This document shows positions 1 to 12,030 of a stretch of DNA of 64,000 bases, piece after piece. Where the stretch lies: contig CM035807.1 in NCBI GenBank assembly GCA_020466095.1, forward strand, positions 52,852,752 to 52,916,751, written 5' to 3'. The notes beneath the pieces are model-generated. The model searched no databases, was not told where the DNA came from, and saw nothing but the letters and a program-made list of their open reading frames with translations. The position numbers and the translations under genes are program-made. How positions within the stretch are numbered: position 1 is the stretch's first letter; the number at the start of each line of letters is the position of its first letter. The stretch is from Chlorops oryzae (lineage: Eukaryota; Arthropoda; Insecta; Diptera; Chloropidae).

Positions 1-1230
1 TCATCGCGGTGCAAGAGCGTATGATGCTTTCGATTGCATTTGAGACAGGTGCGAGTGCTTTTGCAATCCTTGAAAAGATGTACCGATGCTTAGCAATTAG
101 TACAGAGCCGTAACCTTTTGACAGTTGAGGCCTTTTCATTAGCATACATAGGAAGGAGTTGAGGACAATTTCGAGTCGAATGCGATTCTGTACACAGTAT
201 ACATTGGTTTGGTGAGGTAGAAACGATGGTTTGGAATGCTTGCTTGCCTTTTTGCTTGTTTGATAAAGACGTATCCTTTCCTGAAGAGGTAGATTTTCCT
301 CGAATGTCCGAGTAGGACTCTAAGGCTTTGAAGCGCTGAGTTAGGAAATGATCCATATCATTCCATCTAGGTATTTATGGATTTGTCATTAATTGACTGC
401 TCCTACAGTGCAAGTGAGACGTCGGGCAATTTAGAGGAACACAAAAAAACGATAAGAGGGTCCCAACCACTCAAATCTAATTGATATTGGGAAGTGGCGG
501 ACAGACAGTTATTGATTAATCGATGTAATTCTTTAACTTGAACCCCACATTCTTCCTTCACAGCCGGGAGATTCAGAAGAACTTTGATTTGGCTATTTAT
601 CAGAATACGTTTATTCTCATAGCGATCTTTGAGATTATTCCACGCTTGATCAAAACCTTCGTTAGTTAAAAGAGACTTTTTAACGATTTCTAGAGCTTCC
701 CCACTTGTTTTTTGAAGCAGATGAAACAATTTCTCGACTTTGGTCAATCGGGAATTATTCACATAAGCGGCGGTGAAAATATCACGAAAAGACGGCCAAC
801 TAGTGTATTCTCCTTTAAAAACCTCGGTTTCTCACGGAGGTAACCTAATATTTGAAACATGCCCTTCTGGCTCCGGAACTATCGCACTAAATTGAAAAGA
901 AAGATTGGCTGATATTTCACTTATTTTCGACAAACAGCGTACGTAAGCTTTATAGGCGCTGCTGCATTTGCTTTTGACCACCGTAAGACCATCCAGATGT
1001 TGTTCACCAGGAATACTTAGTTGCGTCAGGCACTTTTGGTAGGAATTTTTCACATCTGACCAAATTGATTTAATTTCATCGCGTTGCACATCCAACGAAT
1101 ATATCGTATGGTGAACTGAATTTAGGTCGTTGAATTCTGCTTCGAATTCAACTTAACTATCCGAGGCCAGAGTAAATGAATCAATTGTCGACATTATTGG
1201 ATCGAAAATAGAAAGCTTGTCCACACTCAT
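1..1230 (-). pseudogene. BEL-1: broken BEL/Pao gag (5' part of element)
   Basis: Reads from an ATG at 1230-1228 towards position 1 and leaves the window. Three pieces are visible: an N-terminal coiled region (1095-832), a DUF1759-type BEL gag core (762-403, with 'VEKLFHLLQKTSGEA' and 'YENKRILINSQ'), and a zinc-knuckle region (356-1) with CILCTESHSTRNC followed by a second Cys cluster ending in 'LCTNC'. These are diagnostic of BEL/Pao gag, which packages element RNA in virus-like particles. It is dead: an in-frame stop lies about 25 codons after the ATG, another near 832-834, and frame changes separate the DUF1759 and knuckle segments. Peptidase and pol would lie beyond the left edge. Family assignment is secure; full-length structure is not visible. 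Confidence 0.8.
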
Positions 1231-1564
1231 AGACACGAAACTCGAGGGAGATTAATTTTTCTTTATTGAAGCTTATTCAGAATTGGATTTAATATATTCT
1301 TATTACAATTGTAGTTGTAATTGGAGAAATAGAGTGTGAATCTGCTTTATTAATTAAAAAAGAGGCAAAGACCACCTTAAATTGTTAACGCAAAGGCAAT
1401 TTCCTGTAGACGCTGAGTTAAAGTTGTTTAATGTACACGAGGACTTAAATTTGACTAGTGTATGCACGGAATAATTGCCGAATGTAATCGTACACTTAAG
1501 CTTATGTGCTTCTTTTCGATTCCTCCTTTGTTTCTGTTCGTTGAATCAATTTCAATATATGTAG
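1231..1564 (-). other. Probable BEL-1 leader/LTR remnant
   Basis: No coding potential. On the minus strand an AATAAA lies just upstream of the gag start region (plus-strand TTTATT near 1260), as expected near the 3' end of a 5' LTR. The sequence is cut at 1564 by Gypsy-1, whose target duplication (GTAG) shows it was once continuous with 6960 onward. LTR ends were not delimited, so this is inference. Confidence 0.35.
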
Positions 1565-1801
1565 TATAAACGCGTGCTACTTTTACGTCTTTTTACGACG
1601 GCGTTACTTTTATTAATAAGCTCTTTTTACAACTTTTCCACATATACCGAGTACCTATCTTAAAGCTACTGTTATATTATTCCTTATGCGCTATTTACAC
1701 TGTTTATATCTTAAAGCTACTGTTATATTATTCTTTATACGCTATTTACACTGTTTATATCTTAAAGCTACTATTATACTATTCCTTATACGCTATTTAC
1801 A
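1565..1801 (-). repeat. Gypsy-1 3' LTR with three 51-bp units
   Basis: A 237-bp LTR whose U3 part consists of three near-identical units of 51 bp, recurring at 1661, 1712 and 1763 ('TAAAGCTACT'). Each unit ends with the same CTATTTACA that forms the LTR terminus, so the element's end sequence is repeated internally. The same array is in the other LTR. Confidence 0.9.
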
Positions 1802-1858
1802 GTCGGCCAACCTGAAAGTAGATCGCCCTCGATCTATTACAGAAAATCTTTATTTATT

Positions 1859-2920
1859 CTAAGAGCAACACATTATTAAATGATCTCTTACTTTGGTCCA
1901 TGGTTTGAGCCTCGCCGCTTCTAAGATTCCCTTGTAGGGGATTTGAGCCATTTGAAAACCTTCGATATCTACTACTTCGTACCTATCGTTAGAGAATACT
2001 TTATTTATTCTGTATGGTCCTCTGTATTTTTGTAAAAGTTTCTTATTTCCCGGAGAAACGTCTATGTTTCTAATGGCAACAAATTCGCCCTCTTTGTAGA
2101 CAAGAGGAGGTTTAAATTTCTTTAAGAAAATTTTTTCGTTTCTTTTTTGCGATTTTAAAATGTTTATTTCTGCTTCTTCTCGTAATTCCGAGATATTTAC
2201 TTGCTCTTTTGAGCTCAGTCTGTCCTCAAGATGTTCTGTCAGATCATCAACTATAGGTCCCCTCTGGTTTATACCAAAAAGCAACCGGCTTGGACTTTGG
2301 TTTGTGCTACTATGTATTGCATTGTTTAATGCGAATTCCACTTTGTTTAGTAGTTTTGCCCAGTCGGATTGTTTAATGGGTTCTGAAAGCTTAGCTAACA
2401 TAAGTCTTAATACCCGATTTGTTCTTTCAACTTGCCCATTTGCCTGTGGTGATGCTGTGGCTACTTTTATGTGGTCTACGTTATGTTCTTTTAGAAAGGC
2501 TGCAAATTCAAATGATGTAAAACATGACCCACGGTCTGAAATAATTCTAAGCGGCCGACTATATGTCTCAAAGTATTTCTTTAATGAAGCGATGACTTCT
2601 TTTGTGCTTGTGGTGTTTACTGGGTATAATTTTACAAATTTTGTAAAAGCATCAATAACTACTAATAAGTATTTTCATTTTGAATTTATGTTCGGAAGAG
2701 GTCCAAAGTGATCGATGTGCACTGTATCGAATGGAACCGGATTCTTGGGAATGCTATGTAAATTTTTGTTGTTCTGCGACTTGGGAATCGAGTGAAGAAT
2801 ACATCGTAAACAATTTCTAATGTATTGTTCAACTTTCGTTTTCATTGACGGAAACCAATAGAAACGTTTTAAATCCTGTACACATTTGTCGGTTGATAAA
2901 TGTCCTAACTTTTCATGTGC
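1859..2920 (-). pseudogene. Gypsy-1 integrase (broken)
   Basis: Continues pol in the same frame as the RNase H segment. The HHCC zinc-binding N-terminus (HEKLGH then CLRC) follows a TAA at 2921-2923; the catalytic core begins with 'DTVHIDHFGPLP' and has 'IISDRGSCF' and 'PQANGQVERTNR', giving the D,D-35-E triad. The C-terminal part (2401-1859) carries the GPY-like 'YRGPYRINKVF'. A second in-frame stop (TGA at 2677-2675) lies in the core. Integrase would join element cDNA to the host chromosome. Two nonsense codons make this copy non-functional. Confidence 0.85.
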
Positions 2921-3948
2921 TTATCGTATTATTTGTTCCTCTAATGCTGCCGGTACATATAATAATTCTCCTTTCTGGGCTTTAAAAAAAATTACATCGT
3001 TCTCTAAGACAAAGTTCCCCACGGGTTCCATTTCTAATTTTGTTCGGATTTTTGCTATATCGGTGTCTCTTAACTGTTCGGTTTGTATTATCAAATCTAC
3101 ATCATCTGGTGTAATCTCCACTACTGCTACTTGCTCCTTTGCATTCTCATTTATTTCTAAATTATCATTTCCGCAAATTGTATCGTTTTCACCATCTTCT
3201 GTAACGGTGTCTCCAGTTTGACGGCTAAGCGCATCTACATGTCCCATGAGTTCGCCTTTCCTATGTTCTATCCTATAATTATAATTTTCCAACTCTAATG
3301 CCCATCGTGCTATACGACTATTCACAGCCTTTTTCGAAAGAGTCATACTAAGTGAGCTGCAATCGGTCACAATTTTGAACGGTCTATGCTCAAGATAAAC
3401 CCTAAAACTGCGGAGTGCATAAATTACAGCCAGTGTTTCCAGTTCAAAGCTGTGGTACCTGGCCTCGGCTTGAGTCGCTTTACGGGAATAGTAGGAAACT
3501 GGATGAAATTTATTATCGTTTTGCTTTTGTAGCAATACAGCGCTATACTAGCTCCATGAGAGCTAGCGTCCGTATGAAGTTCTGTTTCTCTTTCACGATT
3601 AAAAATGGCTAAGGTCGGAGGGGTTGACAATTTTTGTTTAATTATTTCAAAAGAATTTATTTCTTTGGATGTCATTACGAAAGAAGAGTCCTTTTTGAGA
3701 AGATTTGTTAAAGGTAATGCTAAGGAGGCGAAAGATTGAACAAACCGCCTAAAATAGGAAAATAAGCCTAAGCATGACTGTAGTTGATGCAAATTTTTTG
3801 GAATTGGATAATTCCTAATGGTTTCTATGTGAAAGTTAGTCGGTTTTACACCTTTCTCGTTTGCTTCATATCCTAGGTAATCGATTGAGGATTGTAAAAA
3901 TTTACATTTTGATAATTTTAGCTCTAAATTGAATTCGATAATTTTTTC
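2921..3948 (-). pseudogene. Gypsy-1 RT thumb and RNase H (broken)
   Basis: Follows the RT after a TAA at 3951-3949. The segment 3792-3540 holds the RT connection ('LGLFSYFRRFVQ', 'LLKKDSSF') and the start of RNase H ('HTDASSHGASIAL'). A single-base frameshift near 3535 moves the reading to the frame that ends at 2921, with 'SYYSRKATQAEARYHS', 'ELETLAVIYALR', 'VTDCSSL' and 'HVDALSRQ'. These are the usual RNase H blocks of Ty3/Gypsy elements, which remove RNA from the RNA-DNA hybrid. The segment ends at an in-frame TAA. Confidence 0.82.
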
Positions 3949-4713
3949 TTAAACTTTTTCTAAAGCATCAAAGTGTTCATCAGCTGTTTTGGTTGCTATT
4001 ACTATGTCATCCATATATACCACTATTTCTCTATTTCTGCTCATTTCAGCGATAATTATACTCATAAACCTTTGGAATACCGCTGGTCCATTTTTCAGTC
4101 CGAAAGGCATTTTACGATATTCAAATTGCCCCTGCGGCGTCACAAAATATGTATATTTTATGGATTCACTATCCATATCTACTTGGTGGAATCCACTTTT
4201 CACATCTAAAACCGTGAAGCAAGTCTTTCCTTCCAGATACTCAATACAATCCTCAATAAGGGGAAGTGGGAAATTGTCTCTCACGGTTTTCCTATTCAGT
4301 GTTCTATAATCATGACACATTCTTATTTCTCCGGATTTTTTCTTTCTCAATACGATTGGGGAAGCATATGGAGAGTTGCTAGGCTGAATTATTTCCTTTT
4401 CTAAAAGGTCATCTATTATTTCTGCTACACGGTCTTTCTCGTAATAGGACAATCTTCTTGGACTGTAACTAAAGGGTTCATCATTTGTGATTTTGATTTT
4501 CATTTCATACCTCATCGGTATATTCTCAGGTCTCTCCGCGTCGATATAGTTTTTTTTTATAATTTCATAGGCTTTCTCTTTTATTATTGGACCAAAAACA
4601 GTTCCGATATCTACTTCTTTTTCAAACGGCTCAATAACGGCTACGGCGTCGAAGGGAAACTTTAAATTTTCATTATTGTATAACAAGTTTTCACACAATT
4701 TTTCCCTTCCCAC
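3949..4713 (-). pseudogene. Gypsy-1 reverse transcriptase fragment
   Basis: A 254-residue open stretch with the Ty3/Gypsy RT blocks in order: 'SNSPYASPIVLRKKKSG' (about residues 112-128), 'MCHDYRTLNRKTV', 'CFTVLDVKSGFHQV', 'RKMPFGLKNGPAVFQRF' and the catalytic 'VVYMDDIVIA' (YMDD). It ends at a TAA in a conserved region and is in a different frame from gag-protease, which is usual when pol is made by ribosomal frameshifting. The palm residues are intact here, but the protein is truncated before the thumb. Confidence 0.88.
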
Positions 4714-4765
4714 TTGTCCCTTAAATATCTTATCTAAGTTAGAGAAAATGGATGCACATATGGGT

Positions 4766-6622
4766 TTAACAAAATCGACTTTTTTTATCTAATTTGCAAG
4801 ATAACAAACGAAGTTGGATTAGTTTTATTCTTAATATTTTTAAAGAATCTTTTCCAAGCAAAATTGGCGTCGGTAAAATGTCATCTGGTATAACTAAGCA
4901 TCGTAACTTAAAGCACTCTTTACGAAAAATAATGCTGCAATCAATTTCACCCAAACTAGGTATTGGGTTTCCACCGAGTCCCGTGTATTTTGAAAGTGTT
5001 AATGTATTGGTTACCGTCGTCGGAGCATACGATTTTGTGATCAAACTAACGGGGCTACCCGTGTCGAATAAAACAATAGCATTAGTATATGTGCATCTAT
5101 TTTCGGAATTTCTACTTATAATACTCACTAATTCTGTATTTTGCAATTCTTTTGTTGATTCGTCCATCGAATTTATGCTGTTGACCAATATGTTCGTTTT
5201 CTTCGGGCAGTTTTGGTGGGTATGGCCCAATTCCCAACAGCTGAAGCAGCTTCCAGGAGCTCGTTTCGGTTGTGTGCAGTTCTGTTGATAGTGACCCATA
5301 CGGCGGCAGTTAAAACATCGGACTTCACCCAGAGGTTTGGACTCGTTAACGGTTCCCGATGCTTGGCGTTGCTGGGTAATGATAGGCTTGATTGCTGCTG
5401 GCAATTGCTGTCTGATTTTTCCGTATTGAGTTATCATCCCGCGAAGCTCTTCCAAATTTCTTGCGTAATATAGGTTTGCGGCGCGGTTTGATTCATCTTT
5501 TAGTCCCTTAACAATAAGATGAATTACGTCTTGATCCTCTAGCTTTCCTTGCTTTGCGATGTCTCGCATTGTAATAAAATACTGCAGCGGTGTTTCGTTA
5601 CGTCCAATAGTGCGGCTTTCTAATTGCTTACCAATGTCAGCTCTAGTCAACTGATGAACAAAAACTTCAATAAGTTGTTCACGGAAGAGCTGCCAAGACA
5701 TATCCCTGTTGTCGTGAAATTATATTTTCGCTGAACCGGTCAATAATCGCTTTGCCATAAACCATCGGTTCTCGTCGCTCAAATCATAATTATCGCAAAC
5801 TTCTTCGAAATTGGATATCCATCGATGAATGTTCACGTTACTGTCACCCGAGAATTTATTAACTAATACTTCAAAATCATTGAAGTCCACAATTTTGTGT
5901 TTTTCTTTTTTGTCGCATTTGGCAAAAGATATATTACCAACCGAAATGTCTCTTTCTTTTTTATTCTGATCATCTGTTGTTTTTTCCTCAGTGTTGCCTT
6001 TTGCCATAATTGTGCTGTCACTCACATCGGTCGAAACGTTAACAGTGTTGTCGCTAGTCAAAACGGGGATAAATTTTGATGTTTCTTGCTTATTTGGCGG
6101 ATTTCCGCTGTTTTCGGTGGAAATGACGGATTTTAAGTCATTGGCTGCGGGTTTAGCGGAATTTCCATCTGGCGTGATCGGAGAGGCATATCTTACAACG
6201 GTAGTTCCCACGGTGATTCCAACATGAGTATCTTCGGTATGTTCAACGGTAAAAGCGGCTTCATTTTCGTTGTTCATACGGGCAGTAGTATTTCCACGGT
6301 TTTCCTCCATTGCCTTCTTTAAACTCTGCAGCTCTCGGCGAGCTTTGTAGATACGTTGTATTTTTTCCAACCTGTTGAGTTCGGCGTCGATTTCAGCATC
6401 TGTAACATTTTCAATATCGCACAGTTGTAAGTTAAAGCTTCCACCGGCATCGTCGTTGTTCCTTACGTCTTCCTCAGCACTCTCTTCTCGGAAGAGTCTG
6501 TTAAAAGCGATGCGTAATTGATTCAACGAAGCGTCTAACGGCAAAGAGACGCCATTTTCTTCAAGAATGGCCGTAAGTTCTCCACGGACTAAGTGCACCG
6601 GATTATCTTTGTCAAGATCCAT
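4766..6622 (-). pseudogene. Gypsy-1 gag-protease with an in-frame stop
   Basis: Gag starts at the ATG at 6622 and reads to a TAA at 5722-5720, then resumes in the same frame through 4766. The first part is polar and predicted helical; the second has the gag core ('FREQLIEVF'), two CCHC zinc knuckles (CFNCRRMGHYQQNC and CFSCWELGHTHQNC, about residues 129-142 and 152-165 counted from 5701), then a retropepsin with 'VLFDTGSPVSLI'. Capsid, nucleocapsid and protease therefore share one frame, and RT is in another. The lone nonsense codon splits gag in the middle of the capsid. Confidence 0.87.
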
Positions 6623-6718
6623 TTTTTTCAGTTTATAGATATTTTTGTAATCTTTTATGTACTTAGGAAAAATTTTTCTCTATTTTTTCTTTTTGGGTTC
6701 TTTACCCCACACCTGAAT

Positions 6719-6955
6719 TATAAACGCGTGCTACTTTTACGTCTTTTTACGACGGCGTTACTGTTATTAATAATCTCTTTTTACAACTTTTCCACATATA
6801 CCGAGTACCTATCTTAAAGCTACTGTTATATTATTCCTTATGCGCTATTTACACTGTTTATAACTTAAAGCTACTGTTATATTATTCTTTATACGCTATT
6901 TACACTGTTTAAATCTTAAAGCTACTATTATACTATTCCTAATACGCTATTTACA
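6719..6955 (-). repeat. Gypsy-1 5' LTR
   Basis: A 237-bp partner of the LTR at 1565-1801, with roughly 98% identity by eye, including the 51-bp triplication. It precedes gag on the minus strand and is followed outside by the GTAG target duplication. Confidence 0.9.
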
Positions 6956-6959
6956 GTAG

Positions 6960-8298
6960 GTATGTGTGTATGTGCCACAGTCTGATAGGCACGCGGGGAT
7001 TTTTTTTGGTTTTTTTTTTGTTTATAGGTTAGGAATTTTTGAGGTAAGGCGCGACGTGGTGTGCTCCAACCAAGATATAGAGGGATGGAGACAAGAGTAA
7101 AGAGATGCAAAGGTCCACTATATATGCACTCGGAACCAGACAGGGATATATGTATAAATATATATAAGCATATAGAGATATGTAGATATAAGAGGTTTTG
7201 GAAGTTGTACGCACCTTAACACTCCAAAAGGGATAGGATCAGGTTAGGTTTCTCGACGAATAGGGTTCCTCGCAAGTTGAGTTGTTACGCGCTTGATTCT
7301 GCTAGGCAGCGCTTACCAGAAATGGATGATGCTACAGCTCTTCTTTTAAGTGGATCACACTTTCGCTTGCTGATGGAATTCCTCGGAGCCTTAACACTTG
7401 TTGAGACGGATAATCGCACAGGAAGCTGGTCGGGTCGATCGTGGAAAGAAAGGAATGAGGTGATTAGGTCGAGCCGATTGATCCGGCTCGAAAGACCAAC
7501 CGATGTTTGGGCCGCGATCGAGGCGAATTTTTGTGGCTAAAAGAAAAGAAGGGGCATTAGCTGAATTCCCTCAGACCGTAACCTGTGGATACTCACGACA
7601 ACAATACGGGTCCAAAGCCAAATGGTCAGATTTTACCGTAGAATTTATGTTTTTTTTCTTTTTCCAGGTTTTACAATTGAACGAGAAATCAGATCGATAT
7701 GTTGCCGAATATGTTCGGATTAAAATTGAGTTTCAACAATTTATAAAAAAAAAAGGAGAATTTCACACTTGAAGATTACAATAAAAAATGATTCAATATA
7801 ATTCAATGGAAACGCGTGTACAGCGGTTAAAAATGAAAATTGCTAATTAACAATGAAGAGCGAACGCGTGTATGCGATTGAACCGGCGGAAGCAAAAGAG
7901 AAAGCAAAAAACTCCTCATTTCCTTTTTTTGACAGCTAAATCTAGAAAAAGGTAGTGTCAGACTGGCTCCTCAGGTTCGTCTCGCCAGGGATGCATTTCG
8001 CGTGAACAGGGCCAAAAGGAACTTTAATCGGAATTGTAGGAGCAGCAGGGTCTCTTAAGGTTGCACAAGCTTTTTAAACTTTTCTTTCGAGGGTCGTTTG
8101 TAGCAAAGAATACAATATCGAAGCTAGTTTATAGCCCATTTTCCCTTTAATTACATCATCTACCGCGTTTTTATAATCTCTCCCGTTCCCCCTTTCTGTC
8201 TTTCTTTTATAATTTTTCACCATTCTAAAACAAGATAAAACTTAACTAAGTTTACATAATAATAATGCCTTATATCGAAAAACCCTAATTTTATTCAA
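6960..8298. other. Gene-poor spacer, possibly remainder of BEL-1 LTR
   Basis: Originally contiguous with 1231-1564, so part may be the displaced 5' LTR of BEL-1. Short open stretches on the plus strand at 7277-7540 and 7503-7772 match no family I know. A polypyrimidine tract followed by CAG near 7668 resembles a splice acceptor but has no partner. No function assigned. Confidence 0.3.
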
Positions 8299-8641
8299 AG
8301 GGCAAGATGGGGTACCATATTACCCATCTTACCCCATCACGTTTATTTCAATATAATAACGTGCCTTTAAAAATTATATCCAAATATGAAAATAGAAATG
8401 TTCTTACCTTCTGCAGTAAATATTGTTAATTAAGAATAACGGACAGTTAATTCTGGAAAACTAACGATGAGGAAGAAAACTCGTGCGATGTTGTAGACGT
8501 GTATATTCAAAAGCTTGTCACAGCGCTGACTGATAAAAAAAAACAATTTCGCGTCAACACGAGCCATTACAGTTGTTATTGCTCGTTTGTAGCACTCATG
8601 AGACCCGGTACTCCGTCTTGCGTGCTACCCCATCTTGCCGC
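8299..8641. mobile_element. MITE-like element with GGCAAGATGGGGTA ends
   Basis: Inverted terminal repeats: GGCAAGATGGGGTA at 8301-8314 and its complement TACCCCATCTTGCC at 8626-8639, about 340 bp apart with no coding sequence between. A third related string sits just inside the left end (TTACCCCATC near 8327). The target duplication is unclear. Likely a non-autonomous DNA transposon; family not assigned. Confidence 0.5.
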
Positions 8642-9052
8642 CCCCCTTTCCCCTACTTACCCGATTTCCTTAGCATAATCATTATTGCTCTTATTGTTTT
8701 GCTTTGTATTAGGCAGCATAGCTATTACGGTTTCGGCGGATTCACCTTTTACATGTATTTTTAGACTACTTTGAATTGCTTTTATCGTGCTCTCCGAAGT
8801 AAAAATGTTTTTAGCGAAACTGGTTTTCTTTGTTTTTTATAGAGTGACTTCTAATGCTCCATTTTCTGTTATACTAACAGCATCAAAGGAACATTCAAAA
8901 TTTTCGAAATTGGGCAAAAGGGAATTCTACGGAAGCCATTGTGAAAGTTTCTGTTCTTCGCACAGAATATCGTCTTAAAGGTTGAGAAATTTTTTTAACC
9001 GTGTAATCAGTTGTTACTATTTTAGGCAGAACGAATTCTACATCTGAGTCTA
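8642..9052. other. Spacer with no recognisable gene
   Basis: AT-rich unique-looking sequence between two inverted-repeat elements. Only short open frames without family similarity are present. Confidence 0.4.
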
Positions 9053-10078
9053 ATATGCCATTCAGACGAGCATCGAAATCTCGGGATTTCGGCACTTGGA
9101 TTTCGTGAAATCCATATCGAAAACCAAGCGTTCACACGACAATATCGCCATTGAGAGGATTTGGTTTCACAGCCATTCATCTGTTTGTAGTGCTGCCAAT
9201 TGTAGGGAAATTTCCGTTAAAATTTTAAGGGATTTTTTTTTTAACAAAAAATGACTTGTAGGGACAAAAGTACAGATTTCTTAAAATCGGCAAATGTACG
9301 GAATTTGTGATGTATTCCAAAATATTTAATAAATTTTGTATAAATTTGGTTGTCATAAAATTAAAAAGACAAAATAAAAACTATGCCAACCTGTGTTTAT
9401 GTGAAAAAGTTCGGTCGAAGCTATCGTTAAGCGTCGATAGTGTACAAATTTGAAAATTGAAATAGTATTTGTATAGGCTTTTTTGAATAAATTTGAAACC
9501 TTTTTTTTTGCCGCTTCAAGATAAGGCCTATTCATATTTTTAATGAAATCATTTTTACTTGAACCACAACAAAAAACTAAATTTTTGAAAAAAAAAAAAA
9601 AAATTCAAATGACTTTAGTACGTAGATTCGGAGTTCCAGACTACCCTGAAACATTCTCAAAAATATAAGCCTACCATATTCATGGCTACTCATACATTTT
9701 TTTATGCAAGAGGCATATTATTTAAAAAATAATTTAACGATATTTGTGGTAGGGAAAAACGTAAAGAATTGTGGGGAGTTTTTGTAGTTTCTCAGGATTT
9801 TTTCGTTTGCGTGTGGCAGCATTGCCTGTTTGTTTACTTTGGTTTTATTCAAAATTTGACAGTAGTGTTGCAGCATTTCTTCGATACATATCGAAAAACA
9901 CAGAGTTGCATTCAGTTTATTCCGGATTTCTCTTGGGATTTCGTTAAAATCCAATTTCTCAGCGGATATCGTTTGACATGCATTTGTATGGGAAATCCGC
10001 TGGATTTCGACTGCATATCGGCTGAAATCCTCAAAAGTGCCGAAATCTCGGGATTTTGATGCCGTCTGAATGCCATAT
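9053..10078. mobile_element. 1.0-kb non-autonomous DNA element with inverted ends
   Basis: The left end (9053-9097, beginning ATATGCCATTCAGACG) and the reverse complement of the right end (10033-10078, beginning ATATGGCATTCAGACG) agree over about 45 bp with a handful of mismatches, including the shared GAGATTTCGGCACTT-type core. The interior has no transposase and only short open frames. The boundaries and target duplication (possibly within the AT-rich ATAT) are approximate. Confidence 0.6.
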
Positions 10079-10399
10079 AAAGAAGGCGCACTTACATCAC
10101 CTACAGTCATGTGAAAAATAATGGGGACAGTACCATAACCTTTTTTCAATGTTAAAAAAATCAAGGTTGTTTACGATCTTCTCGACTGTTGTTCATTACA
10201 CAATGTTGTGCAGAAACGCGACTTTGGATAACTTGAGTTTGTTTTTACAATAACTGCTAGCAGAGCTATTTGCTAGCTTGTTTTGCTAGGCAACACACGT
10301 TCTAAGTTGTGCGAAATAATATGAAAGGTCCTTTGCCTTAGCCGAAATAAAAATAAGGCAGATAATTAAGAATGGAGGAAAGTCGATAAGACTAATATC

Positions 10400-10660
10400 A
10401 AACATCATGCAGTGCTCTTAAAATAAGGTCTTCTATGCTTTCCGTCATGTCCCAAAACTAGACAAAATTCTAATAAAACGAATATTTTTAAAAAATTTCG
10501 GCAAGGGCTTGACTAATGTTCCGCGCAAAACCCTTTTAGAAATTGAAATGGACTGCAACTTAAATTGGATTCTTTAACTGCAATCCTATCTTTCCGCGAA
10601 AGGCTTCATGGTCTGAAGGCGGGTCCGAAAAACAGGACTGTTTTTGTCTCACAACTACTA
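10400..10660 (+). pseudogene. Possible Tc1-like transposase trace
   Basis: Short frame-broken peptides resemble the Tc1 helix-turn-helix/linker region: 'GLTNVPRKTLLEIEMDCNL' followed in another frame by 'RERLHGLKAGPKNRTVF', where Tc1 proteins have an RRRL-H-GL-x-R-x-P-R-K-K-P pattern. No catalytic DDE part was recognised. Treat as a weak remnant. Confidence 0.25.
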
Positions 10661-12030
10661 CTACGATGATGGTTCCTTCGACTTATTGGAAAAAAATATC
10701 AGGAGAAAACAACACTTATATGAGTCCTTGCATTGGATGAAAGCTAAGTTGAAGATGAAAATTGATCTATGTTGCCGATAATTAGAACTAATTTCCCATT
10801 TTGGATTTCCTTTTACACTTAGAAACCCAAAATATGTCAAAAATTTTTACAAAAATTTGACGAAATCGCACACCCTCTTTTTAGGAGGCACAACACACCA
10901 TTTCTAATTTTTCAGAAAACGCAAAAAACGAAATTCGTCGCAGTGTCAATCAAAGCCAGAAGAAAGGCAATGACGGGTTTTTTTTGGCTTAAAATAATAA
11001 CACAAACGGAATTGAATTTTTTGTAGAGGTAGGGAAGTGAACTATGCTCATTTTCCATATGTTAACTCAAAATTGAAAATGCAAAAAAGTTAAAAAATTT
11101 CATAATCACCCTGTAAAATCCAAAGAAGAGCTTCAAAAGCTACTCTACTCTCCCGCCCAACAATATTTCATCAAAATCGGAGAGATGGCCTGCAAAAATC
11201 ACTCTCCGTTTAGGTGGAATGTCCGATATATAGATGAGTCGAGAAAACATCGCTACAACATCGTCTAAATGTTTGCTAGGAAAGCATGCCCCAAGACCAG
11301 GACCATTAAGGCAACCTTAAAGTTTTTAAGGCCACTAGGGGCCCTATATGCTGACTGGTTGAATTTATTTATAAAAACCACCCTTCTGTCACGTCCACTT
11401 TTCCAAATTTTTAAAAATGTAATCAGAAGCTGAAGCGAGTAAGGGTGTGGTAGTCAATAAAATACCTGACACAGACACATATGTTGAAATAATTTTTAAT
11501 ATCAGAAGGTGTTTAAGGCCATGAGGGGCCCCATATACCGACTTTTGTTAAATTTCTTTATGAAAACTGCCTCTTTACCACGACAGATGAAAAAAATATT
11601 TTGGGGAGGATGTTTTGGCTATAAACGAGGCATAAATACCAACTTTCATTCAAGTCCCATTTGAATTTCGGGTGTAGGAGAGAATCTTCGAAAATCGCCC
11701 TTCTGCTACGCCAACGTTTCAAAAATTTTTTAAATCATAGTGTTTGCATTTAAACATGTTCAAATACCAAATTTCATCAAAAGATATTGAAAATCTCCGG
11801 CCTTAGGGCAGTTTTTGTTGTTTTCGTAACAGACCCTAGTATTGGAGCTACCCCTTAAAATGGTCCGATCGCCTCCATTCTCGAACTTAATGTTACTCAT
11901 GTCCCCGTGAGCACGCATACGCATACCAAAAAGATAGCTCAAGTTCTTCAATAAGAAAGCTGTGTACAGACAGACAGACGGACGGACATGTCTTAATCGA
12001 ATCTCCTGGTGACGCTGCTCAATTCTATAT
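10661..12030 (+). repeat. Degenerate repeat ending in (GTCY)n-type tract
   Basis: Non-coding repeat-like sequence with recurring phrases such as CCAAATTTCATCAAAA and AAGGCCA, closing with a CAGA/CGGA tract at about 11968-11990 followed by CATGTCTTAATCGA. The same order (CAGA/CGGA tract, then CATGTCTAAATCGATT) closes the elements at 14.3 and 18.5 kb. Read on the other strand the tract is GTCT/GTCC, the (GTCY)n described for dipteran mini-me/DINE-1 elements. Left boundary not determined. Confidence 0.45.

Larger units (their letters stand above)
1565..6955 (-). mobile_element. Gypsy-1: complete but inactive Ty3/Gypsy retrotransposon
   Basis: A 5,391-bp LTR retrotransposon bounded by two 237-bp LTRs (1565-1801 and 6719-6955) and flanked by the 4-bp target duplication GTAG (1561-1564, 6956-6959). 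On the minus strand the LTR starts TGTAAATAGCG and ends CGTTTATA. Gene order is gag-protease, reverse transcriptase, RNase H, integrase, the Ty3/Gypsy (Metaviridae) order; no env-like ORF follows integrase. I count about five differences between the LTRs, so the insertion is fairly young, yet the coding region has several stops and frameshifts. No clear tRNA primer-binding site or strong polypurine tract was seen at the expected sites. Confidence 0.93.

Noticed and set aside
1557..1801. Three 51-bp repeats considered as a CRISPR-like array
   Set aside because: Contiguous tandem units without spacers, inside an LTR of a eukaryotic retrotransposon.
7277..7772. Two overlapping plus-strand ORFs as a host gene
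   Set aside because: No recognised domain, no supported splice pair, and the region may be displaced LTR sequence.
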